Origin: Paraspadella gotoi
Lineage: Eukaryota; Chaetognatha
NCBI GenBank assembly: GCA_051294375.1
Contig: CM119267.1
Location: 1,584,268-1,648,267 of the forward strand
Length of the DNA stretch: 64,000 nucleotides
Direction of reading: 5' to 3'
Shown in pieces: positions 1-13,289 of the stretch (its first letter is position 1; each line of letters begins with the position of its first letter). The notes beneath the pieces are model-generated. The model was given only the letters and a program-made list of their open reading frames with translations. It made no database searches and was not told the origin of the DNA. The translations under genes and the position numbers were made by a program.

Positions 1-692
1 TCTTTTCCGCCTTCTCTCGACGGCCGAGCGTTGATGTTGATGTCGTGAATGATTCTCCAGCATCGACAACCGGAAAGATCTTCCTCGTCTCGAGTCGAAG
101 GTCGAACGCGTCTCCTCGTTCGTTGAGGAAGAAACCGACCTTGGTCGTCGAAGAGACTGTTGGCAGCGTCGGCGGTGGCCGAAGCGGCAGCTGCAGCGGC
201 GGACCATCCGCCCGCTCTTTGAAGGCTCGATCTCCTGCTGATAGAATCCTCCGTCCTTTGCTCATTCCTCTCGATGCTCGTCCAACTCGATTGAGACGGA
301 TCTTCGCCTTGATCCAAATTCGATCCCCAGTTGCTCGAATCGGCGTTGAAGACAGAGTTTGTGCCCAGGAATTTGCTGGAGTTTGGCGTCAAGAAAGTGT
401 TGGAGTTGGACGCGATTCGATCTATGGACTGTGGCAAAGGATCGTTGGTCTCCAACTGAAGGAGCGCTCGTCTTTCGGGTTCCATGCCCAATCGACCGTC
501 GGAAGTTGAGCCCAAACTGGATCCCATGTTTAAGCCCAATGTGTCTGTACTTTTTCCGTACTCGTCGCCCAAAAATGACCCCGGTTGAGCACTCGATATC
601 GCGCTCTCCTGCTTTTCCAATTCTGACTTCAAATTTTCACCCAAAAGCGGAATTCTGTTTAAACTGATGGGACGACAGATTTGCTGAATTTG

Positions 693-725
<33 letters not shown>

Positions 726-812
726 TTTGGAACGCGGAGGTTTAGAAGATTCGGGTAAAGTGAATGTGACCAAATTCAAGTAATCAGCACTTGAGACAGA
801 ATCTTGCCGTTC
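1..812 (-). CDS. Exon 4 (partial) of unrecognised acidic/Ser-rich protein
   Basis: The minus strand is open for about 270 codons from a phase-0 acceptor (ctcag then GAACGG, exon first base 812) to the window edge. The product is Ser/Asn/Gln-rich. It opens ERQDSVSSADYLNLVTF, then has a poly-Asp run encoded by a GAC microsatellite (about 693-724), a TFLTPNSSKFLG-type stretch, an Ala-rich run and a basic RTRRRVRP segment. No domain was recognised; it looks like a disordered scaffold or regulatory region. Phase agrees with the exon at 7,963-8,157, so I join them as one minus-strand gene. The upstream intron side lacks a good pyrimidine tract, which weakens the acceptor call. Confidence 0.5.
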
Positions 813-897
813 CTGAGTTTGTGAGTTTTATTAATTATTAAATCTCTTTACTTATCTCTCTTTCTTTCTTTATTTCTTTTTTTCTTTATTTTCTTTT

Positions 898-929
<32 letters not shown>

Positions 930-1197
930 GAGAAAATCTTTTAATATTTTCTATACCCCGTGAGCCAAATCGACTGAAACGAAGTAAAGAATTAATGATT
1001 AATAATCATTCATGGCCTACCAAACATTAAGAAAATTTTTTCATACCATTTGATAGAAAAATCATTGACGTTTTTGAAATGCCCAATATATTTATTAAAA
1101 TGGGTTTAAAACATGCTTAAAATGTCTCCCGAGCATGTCGGGACAAACTCGTCATCGCTAGAAAAAATTATCCCTTATCAAGCCAAATATTTTTTTA
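813..1197. other. Intron 3' part of the minus-strand gene with TTTC microsatellite
   Basis: AT-rich sequence with a TTTC/TTTCT array at about 855-930. No coding signal was seen. It would be the acceptor-side end of the intron between the exons at 7,963-8,157 and 1-812. Confidence 0.4.
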
Positions 1198-1660
1198 GTC
1201 GGATCTGCTTATCAGCAGATCCCGACTCTATAACTCACTTTTTATAACTCACTTTTCGGTCCGTCGGTCCGCCCCCTCAATATTGTCGGGCACACACTTA
1301 TATCATGTCAGAACATCGAATTATGATAAATTATGCAAAAAAAATGATGTCCGTCCGTCCGTCTCGTCGTCCGTCCGTCCGTCCGTCCGTCCGTCCGTCC
1401 GTCCGTCCGTCCGTCCGTCCGTCCGTCCGTCCGTCCGTCCGTCCGTCCGTCGTCCGTCCGTCCCACCTTAGCAAAAAACACCAATTACTCGTGATTGGAT
1501 GGATGGATTTAAATGAAATTTTGTGTGTGGATAGGTAAGTGTGTGATTGAGCTGGATATTAAGTTTCGATGGAATCGTCCGAGTGGAAATGAGTTTAAAT
1601 GGAAAAACAAAAAAAATATATTCACTATTTGAACACCAATTGCTCATGAGTGGAGCCTAT
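1198..1660 (+). repeat. Helentron/pearl-like non-autonomous element, copy 1
   Basis: It begins with a hairpin (stem GATCTGCT/AGCAGATC, loop TATC, at 1,202-1,221, flanked by AGTCG and CGACT). It continues through GTCCGTCGGTCC and ATTATGATAAATTATGCA, then a long GTCC microsatellite (about 1,353-1,463), then the core monomer starting CTTAGCAAAAAAC, ACTCGTGATTGGATGG and ending GAGTTTAAATGGAAAAA. The same order recurs near 19.4, 32.5 and 38.0 kb. Hairpin plus fixed-position microsatellite plus about 160-170 bp core monomers recalls the pearl/HINE class of non-autonomous Helentrons. Class assignment is inference; the repeat itself is visible. Confidence 0.6.
1353..1463 (+). repeat. (GTCC)n microsatellite inside element copy 1
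   Basis: About 27 near-perfect GTCC units. The apparent open frames across it (Val-Arg-Pro-Ser repeats) are by-products of the tetranucleotide. Confidence 0.9.
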
Positions 1661-3870
1661 TGACCTGAGAATGTACTGTGTGACACAATGAAATGAGGCA
1701 ATGAAACGTGGCGAACGGTCTCGCTGATTTGTCCCTTTAAATCGTTTCTGAGCCAAATTAATTGATCACTACTTTTGGTAATATGTGCGATATACCACTA
1801 CTGGACATGTCTGTATCTGACCATAACCCTTGACCATCAACAAAAAAGCTAACTAGATCAAAATAGTAAAAAAGATGAAGCAATATAGCTCGAAACGCTT
1901 AAAAAATTTTAGACCATTGCTTTTATAAATGCAAAAAAAATATTAATATTATTAAAACAAAAACTTTAACGATAACCTAATAGTTAACGAGACCAAGATG
2001 AATATTTTTTACCCATCATTTCCTCAATTTTATATGAATCATTTGTTTGTAATTAGTCAATTAATCTAAAATCTAAAATGACAAATTCATTTTCAATTTC
2101 TTTATGAATGGGAAGTTTTCTCTGCTTACTCCCCTTGTGTCTAATTATTTAATATTTTAAAGGTATTTTCAAAACCTTATATAATTACTATATTTTTCAC
2201 TTTTTTTCAATTCTTTCAAACAAAAACAACATCATAAAAACATTTTAATTAATAAAAAAAAATTGATTGAATGATTTTGGAAAAAATATTTTGAAACTTG
2301 AGAATAATGGATTATGAGTCAAGAAAAAATTTTGCAATTCTAAAAAAATCAGCCCTCTAGCCTTTCTATTTTTCTAGAGGCTGATTTTTTTTATTTTTTG
2401 ATATTTAATTTTCTATGCAAAACCATTATTCTCAATGAGCATAGGTCGGATGAAATTTTTTCCCAACAATTTGAAAAAATTTCAACTTTCTATAATTAGG
2501 CTTTTTTGGGGAAATAAATAAATAAATTATTATACGATGGGTACATCTGAAATGATTTGTCTCTAAATGACAAAAAAATTTCTTCAAGTTTTATTTTGAA
2601 ATTTAAGTATTGTACCAACAGAAATAAGTGAGATACTCCCGCTTTGCCGAAATTTCATTTAACAAAGATTTGTACTGCGTAATTTAAAAAACGTTATTTT
2701 TTTAAATAACTTTGAAAGAAAGAGGTAGCAAGGTGGATGTGGTATCAATTAAAGCCCTAATCATGGGACACCCTTTCTAAAAAGTTTTATTAAATTAAAT
2801 CCATAAATCTTTACACAGCTTTTGTTTAAATCAGAGTTAAAAGTATAACAGTTTTTTGCTTTAAAAATTTCAATGAAGACATATGAATTTTTTCTTTTTC
2901 TTTTTGTAATTTGAAAAAGGAAAGACTGAATTAAATTTTGTTTATATTAAATTTTTTTATTCCATAAAATTGCTTATATTTTTCAGTTAAATTAAAAAAC
3001 AAGCAAAATTTATGTTATAGCTTGATAAAATATATTTTAAATATTAAAAATGATAAATACAAAAATGTTTTCAGCTTGATATAAACAGTCTGGACATCTA
3101 CCTTCTTGTCTGTGAAAAAAAATCGTCATTTTTCATTATCTTTACTGCAAACTAAAGCTGACACACTGCTTGTTTATCATATTAAAGTTGTAAAAAATTA
3201 TATAGCTGGTAACATATTGACAAAAGCAAAACATCATTGTGTTAATTTGTATTGATATTTTTTTTTAAATATAGCAAGGAATTTAATTTTATTATTTATT
3301 CATCCATTTTAATTAAGAAAAAATATTTTCTCATAATAGCCCATTGGAAAGGGTTCATTGACTGACTTAATGATTTACTGCCCCATTTCACAAAATATTA
3401 AAAGTCATGTTATTCATGTCAATAAGTCCAGATTATCTGTACCCTTTCTGCAACCTGCATTCCAATTTTCTTTTTTCCCTTTCAAATATATTAAATAAAA
3501 AAAATATTTGAGAGAACAATCGCGTGGAGGATGCCATTGGTAAGCCTTAGTTACCCCACTTCCCGATCGAATTTTTAAATGAGGTTTTTTTCCATCTATT
3601 TGAGACATAACACTAACTATTAGTACTATATTTTTTTTATTTTTTTTATATTACAAATTCTATGAATAAATATGAATAAGTAACTTTTAAAAAAATTTAT
3701 CATCTTTCAACCTATATTCAGTCATATCAAAAAAACAAAAAAAGATTTGCATTGATATTTTGGATATCAGCATATGAAACTATAACGTTTCAAAAATAAA
3801 AAGAAATATAATAATATTGAACAGTGAATTTTTTTTATGCACGGAACAGTAACGTTACGCCATTTTTCAT
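1661..3870. other. AT-rich intronic/intergenic sequence
   Basis: Very AT-rich, with no open frame having splice support and no recognisable gene. It contains one hairpin element (2,298-2,435), listed separately. Otherwise I see nothing. Confidence 0.5.
2298..2435. mobile_element. Short hairpin MITE-like element
   Basis: Outer arms TTGAGAATAATGG and CCATTATTCTCAA are inverted. Inside them is a second strong stem (AAAAATCAGCC.CTCTAG against CTAGAGGCTGATTTTT, about 2,342-2,391). Total about 138 bp, nearly all foldable. No target duplication was identified. Confidence 0.5.
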
Positions 3871-4468
3871 TGTGTCGTAGGAAAGTGTGTGATTGAACAG
3901 GAAATCAAGTTTCGATGGAATAGTTTGAGTGGAAATGAGTTTAAATGGAAAAAAACAAAAAACCTGTTTTACTAATTGATTATGCTTCTTTTTCCTTTTA
4001 TATTAAATGTATCTGCAGGATGTATTAATAAATCAAATAATTAATCAGTTAATTAATCAATTAGTAAATAAATTAATCAATAATTAATTAATTAGTCAAT
4101 CAATCCGTCCATCCGTCCCATCTTAGCAAAAAGCTCCAATAACTCGTGATTGGCTGGTTGGATTGGAATTAAATTTTGTGTGTGGGTAGGAAAGTGTGTT
4201 GATAAAGCTGGATATAAAATTTCGATGGAATCGTGTGAGTGGAAATTAGTTTAAATGGAAAAAAACATAAGTCGAATTTACTAAAATCTTTTTACTTATT
4301 TTAACCAATAAATACTCCAATTAATCATAATTGGATGGATAGATTGAGTTGAAATTTTGTGTGTGGGTAGGAAAACGTATGACGAAGCTTGATATAAAGT
4401 TTCAGTGGAAACGTACCAGTGGAAATGAGTTTAAATGAAAAAAATATGAGTCACATTTACTTGAATCT
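3871..4468 (+). repeat. Helentron/pearl-like element, copy 2 (tandem core monomers, truncated by gap)
   Basis: At least three core monomers recur here (GGAAAGTGTGTGATTGA ... GAGTGGAAATGAGTTTAAA), separated by an AATTAATC-rich stretch (4,025-4,105) and a short ATCC/GTCC run before CTTAGCAAAAAGCTCC. The last monomer runs into the 25-N gap. Monomer spacing is about 170 bp. Confidence 0.6.
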
Positions 4469-4493
4469 NNNNNNNNNNNNNNNNNNNNNNNNN
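4469..4493. other. Assembly gap, 25 N
   Basis: Exactly 25 N. Four other gaps in this window have the same length. Confidence 0.99.
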
Positions 4494-4494
4494 G

Positions 4495-6080
4495 AAAACA
4501 AGAGAAAGATTCATATATGATGACAGTTGTGTTCGTTTTACCCATAGAATTGTGTTTTCGCTCGGACAGGAAATTTCTCTTTACGAGTTTCCCCTTAAAA
4601 TATACAAAGTGACTTTTTTATACTGTTCAGCACACGAGCGCTTTTCTTATACTTCCCAGTTCAAACTTTCCAATGTTTACACTTGCGCAATGATTTTGCA
4701 ATCTTAACTTATAGCAAATGCATTTTAGCCCCAATTTTTGATGCTACGATGTTGTTCAGTAAAGCGTAGCAAAATATTAAAAATCAAGTAGAATCAAAAT
4801 TTCGAATACAAGACTCACGAACAGGCTTGTACCTGTGACATTAAAATAAATAAAATAAAATATAAAAAATAAAAATTTAATTTTTTTTTTCAATTTTTGC
4901 ATACTCCCATATTAAGTGGATCAAAACCTAAAAAACTATTATTATTAACCTTTAGAGAAACAAAGTGTTTTTGTATTGTGACAACGATTTATTTTAATAA
5001 CTTATTTATTTTATTAACCTATAATTAAATTTAGTATAAAAATATCGTTTTATGGTGGACTAAAATCCACCAACCGTTCATCCAGCGCAATTGGTGCCGG
5101 AGGCAAGTCATTCGCCTCCCAACCCAAAGGTCCGGGGTTCTACCCGGTGGCCGCCTAGCAGTTAAGAGGGACGGTCGTCTTAACCCGTCTGTAACAAGTT
5201 TTACAGCCTGATCCGAAGCTCAGGGACTGCTTATATTTGAACGGTTCTGTCACTAACATATAAACATAATTACTGTCTCTTCAGTTTTTTTAAATTTTTG
5301 GCTAACTTAATGAAAGAATTTTTGATTAAGACTTATACTTTCTTTTAATAACTTCTTATGAGGAATTCGAATCTGCTATCAAAACTAAGAAAGCATTATT
5401 TAAAATTTTAACATTTTTTATGGTAAGTACTATGTATAAATAGGGGAGTATGCGAAAAATGAGAAATTTAAAAAAAATTATATATCAATGTTCTTTAGTC
5501 CAAGACTGTTCATGATTATTCGAATTTTGATCTGCAACTTTAACTACACCTTATTGTTCAGCTAAGCTGCTTAAATCGCTTGCCCAAAGGCCTGAGAATG
5601 AATCTCTAATAAACCATCTGCCCTTCTGGACCTTGTAAAGGTCAATTAGGCTGAAAATATTTATACTGTAATCTTGATATTGAATTAAAAATTATTCATT
5701 TCATTTGATTATTAAAAGATGCAATGAGCCATCAATTTGACGACTTTGACAGCTTTGAAAAAAAAATTTAGTTGTTATTAAATATAATTTAAATAAAATT
5801 TTAACAGAATAAACGTCAAACATTTCTCTATCTCATAAAAAACAGTTTACACTTATGTCGATGCAGTAAACCATGGCAATGATTTCTTTCCTGTCACTGG
5901 ATTTGGCTCACGGGGTACCAGCGCGAAATCGTCCGAAACGAATTGCTTAACATGAGAGAAAAGTCACTTTGTATATTTAAGGAAACTCGTAAAGAGAGAA
6001 TTTCCTCCGAGCGAAACACATTCTATGAGTTTTAAAACGAAACACAACTTCATATAAAAAATCTCTCTCGGAATACGAGT
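4495..6080. mobile_element. Long-armed inverted-repeat (foldback-like) element
   Basis: 4,495-4,620 is the inverted complement of about 5,965-6,080 (shared cores GTCACTTTGTATATTT, AAACTCGTAAAGAGA, TTTCCTSTCCGAGCGAAA with small differences). A second inverted pair lies further in (4,790-4,925 against about 5,440-5,535, sharing ATCAAAATTCGAAT and GCATACTCCC). The centre holds a SINE-like element. No transposase frame was seen, so non-autonomous. The left end is obscured by the adjacent gap. Related sequence occurs in alpha-catenin intron 3 (about 41.6-42.2 kb). Confidence 0.5.
5045..5277 (+). mobile_element. SINE-like element, family A, copy 1
   Basis: Head GGTGGACTAAAATCCACC, then a tRNA-like part with GGTGCCGGAGGCAAGTCATT and a B-box-like GGGGTTCTACCC, then a tail ending GAACGGTTCTGTCAC and ACTGTCTCTTCAG. 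Two antisense copies sit in the duplicated alpha-catenin intron (43.4 and 47.8 kb) with the same head and tail order, which defines a dispersed family of about 230 bp. RNA polymerase III origin is inferred from the box-like motifs. Confidence 0.6.
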
Positions 6081-6166
6081 GGCCTCTGAAAAATATGAAA
6101 AACAGACCTGAGAATTGGCCAAACGACATTAAAAAGAGAGACGAGGCGTGTCACCTTATCTTACTG

Positions 6167-7647
<1,481 letters not shown>

Positions 7648-7866
7648 TTTGCTTTCTTTAGTGAAGTTCGTGAGAAAAAAATTTTGTAAATTGGCAAATG
7701 TCAATAATATTTCTCGGCCTAAAATTCCATACCTTTCACATTCCTACTTTGGTAGTTCATATAAAAGTCGTTGTTATTTTATTTCCCTTCGATGTTATAC
7801 TGAAATAAACTCTCGTTCATTTTACTTTGGTATCGAATTCTTTTCACTAAAAATTTCGTCCTCCAC

Positions 7867-7867
<1 letters not shown>
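7648..7867. other. Short unique stretch between arrays
   Basis: Unique AT-rich intron sequence between the TTAC and TTTC arrays. No gene signal. Confidence 0.4.
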
Positions 7868-7917
<50 letters not shown>

Positions 7918-7918
7918 C

Positions 7919-7958
<40 letters not shown>

Positions 7959-7960
7959 TC
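7868..7960 (-). repeat. (TTTC)n microsatellite adjoining a splice donor
   Basis: TTTC units with one CTC interruption. On the minus strand this is GAAA repeated immediately after the donor AAG/GTGAAA of the exon at 7,963-8,157. Confidence 0.9.
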
Positions 7961-7962
7961 AC

Positions 7963-8157
7963 CTTTGTCTTCAAGTATTCCTCCAATTCAAGTCCTTCCT
8001 CCTCCTCCTCCTCCTCCTCCTCTTCCCGCTCCACCATCTCCTTGGCCAGCCTCTTCAACAGACTAAGATCTCTTCTGACGGCCAGCTGGGCGTCGTCCTG
8101 CCCTTCCTCGCTCGTGATCTCTGTCTCTCCCAGCTGATCCGAGTATCGTTCCAAGGC
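7963..8157 (-). CDS. Exon 3 of unrecognised minus-strand gene
   Basis: Bounded by a good acceptor (CGTTCCAG/GCC) and donor (AAG/GTGAAAG), 195 bp, phase 0 to 0, 65 codons. The product begins ALERYSDQLGETEIT, continues through DLSLLKRLAKEMVE, then a run of Glu and LELEEYLKTK. The heptad-like leucines suggest a helical or coiled-coil segment. The well-conserved look of this exon makes it the best evidence that the minus-strand gene is real. Family unknown. Confidence 0.65.
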
Positions 8158-8394
8158 CTGGAACGGGACGATTGGCAGAAAAAGACGAGGAAATTAAGGC
8201 TCTCTTTTCGCAGAGCGCCCAATTTCTGTTCCTAACCCCAAACAAAATAATTAACAATCTGTTAGGGATCAGGGTTAAACATTTATGTTAAGGATTTAGT
8301 AAAAGATTAAGTTTAAATATTAAGATCAAAATTGAGTTCAGAGACTTTAGAACAGAAATGGGGATTGGAGTTTCTTACCCTGACAATCCCGGAC
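8158..8394 (-). other. Intron of the minus-strand gene
   Basis: 237 bp. The preferred donor CAG/GTCCGG at 8,394 keeps the next exon open in phase 0. A stronger-looking donor (GTAAGA, exon end 8,379) would give phase 1 and stop early in the next exon, so it could produce a shorter isoform. Confidence 0.5.
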
Positions 8395-9375
8395 CTGTAA
8401 CAAATCCCTCGGTGGCATCGCCAGTCGATCCAAATCTCGATCCAAGCCGGCGTTCAATCCGACTCGATCCTCGGCGTCGACAGCGCCAAACGCGACGCCG
8501 CTGTCTCCCAAAACGGCCACGTTGACGCCAGGAGCGGAGGCAGCATTGAATCCGGAGGCAGGAGTCGACACGGCGTTCTCGTGGGCGGGGCTCTCGAAAA
8601 CCGCGCTCTCCAGACTGGCGCTCTCCTTTGCGGAGCTATCTCTGGCGGCGTTCTCAAAAGAGCCGCTCTTCAAGTTGGGGCGCTCATTGGCAGGGTTATC
8701 CAGCCTGGCTCTCTCGCTGTCAGGGCTCTTGTTGGCGGCTCTCTCATAATGGGCGCTCTTCAAGGGTGCGCGCTCATTGGCAGCGCTCTCCAGCGTGGCT
8801 CTCTCATTGGCAGGACTCGTGTTGGCGACGCTCTCAAAATGGGCGCTCTTCAAGGGGGCGCGCTTATTGGCAGTGCTATCCAGCGTGGCTCTCTCATTGG
8901 CAGGACTCGTGTTGGCGGCGCTCTGAAAAGGTGCGCTTTTAAAGATGGCCCTTTCATTGGTGGAGCTCTTAAAGATGGCGGTCTCATTGGCGGCGCTCTC
9001 TTGGATAACGCCTTCTTGTCCTCCTTTGTCTCGACTTCGATCAAGTAAATGAAGCGAAGGCAAAGATCGAGAATATCCGACGTCTTTTTTATCGTCGTCG
9101 TCGTCGTCGTCGTCGTCGTCATTTTCGGCTCCACCAATCGTCTCTTGAGAATCAGAATTCAACCAATCATAGACGCGATCTTCGTAATCCTGATCGTTTT
9201 CCTCTTCTTCCTCTTCCCTCTTCCCCTTCTCCTTGCTCTCCTCGGATTTTTCCTCTTCCTCCTCTCTTTCTTCCTCCCTCTTCCCCCTCCTTTCCTCCAT
9301 CTCTTCTTCTTCCTCTGTCTCTTCTTCCTCTTCTAATTGCTTGGGTTCCTCCACAACGACGTTGAGGATCGAAGC
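8395..9375 (-). CDS. Exon 2 of unrecognised gene: Glu-rich region plus pentapeptide-like repeats
   Basis: Acceptor CTTCCAG/GCTTCG at 9,375, 327 codons, phase 0 throughout. Order: ASILNVVVEEPKQ, about 45 residues dominated by Glu, YEDRVYDWLNSDSQET, a poly-Asp run, a Leu/Ser segment, about 140 residues of ten-residue (two-pentapeptide) repeats, then an Ala/Val/Gly-rich end with LDRDLDRLAMPPRDLLQ. It continues in frame into the exon at 7,963-8,157. No signal peptide or membrane segment was seen. Function not assignable; a charged intracellular protein is likely. Confidence 0.55.
8578..8997 (-). repeat. Coding tandem repeat, 30-bp period, pentapeptide-like
   Basis: About 14 ten-residue units such as SPANERATLE, SAANERAPLK and SAHFESVANT, each readable as two pentapeptides of form A-x-(L/F/N)-x-(S/R). 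The opposite strand is also open across it (Gly-Ala-Leu type repeats), as expected of a repeat with a period divisible by three. Confidence 0.8.
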
Positions 9376-9381
9376 CTGGAA

Positions 9382-9417
9382 GTTCGTTCGTTCGTTCGTT
9401 CGTTCGTTCGTTCGTTC
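9382..9417 (+). repeat. (TTCG)n microsatellite next to an acceptor
   Basis: Nine TTCG units directly upstream, on the minus strand, of the acceptor for the exon at 8,395-9,375. Confidence 0.9.
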
Positions 9418-9439
9418 GGTAGTGCTCGTTTCGTTTCTT

Positions 9440-11755
9440 CGTGTCGTTCGTGATGTTCTCGTATCATTTTATTACATTCATTTAATCAGTTTGCCATTCC
9501 ATTCATCATCATCAAATTCATTCAATCATTCATTCATTCATTTAATCATTCTATCATTCATTCATTCATCCAATTCATTCATATTCATTCATTCATTCAA
9601 TTAAAATCAATAAAATCATTTATTTAATCGTTAATCTCATTCATTCCTTCATTAATTCATTCCTTCATTCATTCATTCATTCATTATCTTCAATTAATCA
9701 TAAATTCATTTATTTAATCGTTAACATCTATTCATATCTTCATTAATATCATTCCTTCATTCATTCGTCATTGCATTCATATTCATTCATTCATTCATCT
9801 CATTTAATCATTAATTGCATTCATATCATCATCATTTATTCATTCATTCATTTTATTCCATTCAATTCATTTAATACATTCATTCATTAATTCATTAATT
9901 CAATTTAATCATTCATTCATTCATCTTCATTCATTCATTTAATCATTAATTCATTCATTCATTTATTAATTCATTCATTTAATCATTCATTCATTAATTT
10001 AATCATTCGTTCATTCATTATTCTTTCATTCATTCACCTAATCAATTAATTCATTCATTCATCATATATTCATAATCCATATCATTCATTCATCCATTCA
10101 TTAATTTAATCATTCATTCATTCATTCATTTTTTTAATCATTCATTCATTCATTTATTCATTCATTAATCATTCCTTCATTCATTCATTTAATCATTAAT
10201 TCATTCATTCATACACATTTTTTCATTCATATCATTTATCATTATTCATTAATTATTCATTCATATCATCATTCATTCATTCACTTAATAATTAATTCAT
10301 TCATTCATATATTCATTCATTCATTTAATCATTCATTCATTCATCCATTCATTAATTTAATCATTCATCATCATATCATTTAATCATTCATTCATTCATT
10401 TCATTCATAATCATATAATCATTCCTTCATTCATTCATTCATATCAATTCATTCATTCATTCTTCATTTAATCATTCATCATTAATCATTAATTCATTCA
10501 TTCATGCATTCATTCATTCATTTAATCATTCTTTAATCATTCAATTCATTCATTCATTCATTCATTCATTCATTCATTCAATTAATCATAAATTCATTTA
10601 AATCATTAATGCGTTAATTCCATTCATCTCCTTATCATTAATTCAATCAGATCTTCATATCATGCTCATTCCTTCATGCATCGATGTCATTAATCAATAA
10701 ATTCATTTTATTTAATCGTTAAATCTCATTCATTCCTTCATTAAATTCAATCTCCGCTTCATTCCATTCATTCAATTCATTCATATCATTCATGTTCATT
10801 TAATCAATTATTCATTCATCTCATATCATTTTATTCATTCATTATCCCATTTAATTCCTTCAATATCATATTAAGTCATTCATTCATTCAATTCATTCAT
10901 TCATATCATTCAATTACATTCATCTCATTCCATGTAATCATTAAATCATTCAATGTTATTAATTCATATCATTTAAATCATTCATTCATTATTAAATCAT
11001 CTCGTATCATTCATACTTATTACTATTCATTCATTCACCTAAATCATTAATTCATTGCAATGTCATTCATAATATTTACATGTAATCAATTCATTGCATT
11101 CCATCCATCATAGTAATTTAAAATCATCATCATATCATTCATAATATTTTTTTTAAGTCAATTCATGACATCATTCCATATTAATTCATTCATTAATCAT
11201 TCCTCATTCATTCATATTAATCATTAATTCATTCATTCATACATTATTTTCATTATTTCATTTAATGCAGTTAATTCATTAATGTTTCAATTTATTCATT
11301 CTTCACCATAATAATTGAACTTCATAGTCATAATCATATAAATTCATTCATATTCATTTTATGCATTATCATTCATTCATACATTGCATTAATTATAAAT
11401 CATTCATGTCATTACATTTACAATCATTCATTCATACTCATTACTTATTCATATCATATAATCATGTCCATCAATTCCATTCCATATCATGCTCATCATC
11501 ATTCATATCATTCATTCATCTCATTCATTCATTCATTTCATTCTAATCAAATGTAATATCATTAGATCATTTAATTTCATTGCATTCATCCAATTTATTC
11601 ATCTTCATTCCATTTATTATTCCCATTCATTTAATACATTCATAATCATTCAATATCATTCATTTAATTGCATGATCAATCATTCATCAATCATTCATTC
11701 ATTCATTCATTCATCTCATATCATTACATATCATATCATATCATTCATTCATTCA
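9440..11755 (+). repeat. Degenerate (ATTC)n array, about 2.3 kb
   Basis: ATTC/CATT repeat with very frequent single-base indels. It has the same flank (TTTCGT.CTCGTGTCGTTC) and block order as the cleaner array at 13,376-14,480. It is probably an unpolished second rendering of that array, overlapping the 25-N gap at 12,168. Confidence 0.85.
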
Positions 11756-11759
11756 TATG

Positions 11760-12167
11760 CATGTCCAACCTCTGAATGATTTTCGCCTCTGGCTCATTAA
11801 AGATTTGTTTTTCCCAATCGGCTTTTTCCCTGAATGCCTTATTCGCTTTCCCGGGCGGCGAAACGGCCGTCCGCGAATCCTACGGGCGACCGTGCGATTC
11901 GCGGCAAGCGCGCCCACGGGGACAATTCCAAGACCCCCTCCTTCCTTTCGCCCAGAGATTCCCAATTTCGACGTATCCCGGAAGATTGGAAGCGATGCGG
12001 CGCGTCAATCGGCGCGGCAAAACTCTACAGCGCATCGTAATCGGGGATATGTCAGGCGCTCCGCCTGAATACGGCGTCGCCGATGTTTAACTTCATTGCG
12101 ATTCTCTCTACTCGCCGGCAGGTCGAACGGTCCGGTGACGCCCGCCTCGAAGTACGACGGCGCCGCG
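11760..12167 (-). pseudogene. Indel-ridden copy of the exon at 14,484-15,110
   Basis: Matches 14,480-14,832 almost base for base, apart from numerous 1-2 bp insertions that break the reading frame. It ends at the 25-N gap. Likely an assembly duplicate rather than a genomic pseudogene, because the error pattern is insertion-dominated and it abuts the gap. Confidence 0.65.
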
Positions 12168-12192
12168 NNNNNNNNNNNNNNNNNNNNNNNNN
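12168..12192. other. Assembly gap, 25 N
   Basis: Exactly 25 N, next to the noisy exon copy. Confidence 0.99.
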
Positions 12193-13248
12193 TAACTGAA
12201 ATTAAGATGAGTCGTATTTCTTATCTTCTTCTCGCTTTTCGTGTTATTTCCGCATCTTTCTTTCGCTTTTTTCTCTTTCGCTCTATTAACTTCTTTCTCT
12301 GTCCTCTTTGCCTCTACTTTTTGGGCCTAACTTTCCTTCCTCTTCTGCCCCTCTGGTCGCTCGTTCGTTTCCCCCGAAACACGCCAAGGGGGGAACGTTG
12401 CGCTTTTTTTTTCTTCTCGCGCGGGATTGAATTCAAAAAAGCTCGCGCGGCACGATCGTTTCCTGACCTCCACGCTTTTCTCTTCGATCAACCAGACTTA
12501 CGCTGGAAAGAGAGAGAGAGAGAGAGAGAGAGACGAGAGAGAGAGAGATGCAGTGAGAGAGAGAGAGATGTAGAGAAGAAGATGAGAGAGTACGTGAGAT
12601 GCGTAGTGAGAGAATCGTGAGAACTGTATGATGGAAATGAGTCGATCTGGTCGACTTTAAACAAAAGACTAAACCGCAAGAAAAACAACAATTTCTCGAT
12701 CGTTAATCTCTGCTCGGTTCAGAAAAAAAAAAGAATTTGTTTTTTTGTGTTTTGAAACTTTTAAATGAACCTAGCATCGATAACAGTTCTGGCTAACCGT
12801 GTTGCACCATTGTAAGTTATCTTCCTAAGAAAAAAACAATATCAAATTTTAATTAATGGTCAAGTAACTTCTCAAAAATATTATCGCGAAAAAAATCGGC
12901 TTAAAAACCTTTTTTTTCTTTCCGCGCCGCGGGAATAAAAAAAAACAAATAAAAAGGAAATGATTCAAACAGAGACGAAGGACGGGAACGACGGGACGAC
13001 GACGACGAACGACGACGGACGATGACAACAACTGGCGATGGCCGAGAGAGGTGAGTTCCGAGTTATCTGACTCGGCAATAAACATGACGACGCTGGACCT
13101 TACTCCCACCATTGGTTGGACAGGAAAAAAAGAAACTCACTCTCATCCTCTTGTACACGAAGAAATACTCTTCTCCTTATTTTTTCTGCGCGAGGGACCG
13201 AGAGACCGATTGCGCGTTGAGATAGATGGCAGAGAGAGGAAGAGAGAA

Positions 13249-13289
<41 letters not shown>

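Noticed and set aside
1283-1538. Val-Arg-Pro-Ser repeat frames
   Set aside because: They arise from the GTCC microsatellite inside a mobile-element copy; no splice or start context.
8379-8394. Alternative stronger donor GTAAGA for the minus-strand exon
   Set aside because: It puts the next exon in a frame that stops early; kept only as a possible isoform.
8522-9048. Plus-strand Gly-Ala-Leu repeat frames opposite the pentapeptide block
   Set aside because: Shadow frames of a repeat with period divisible by three; the minus frame continues through spliced neighbours and these do not.
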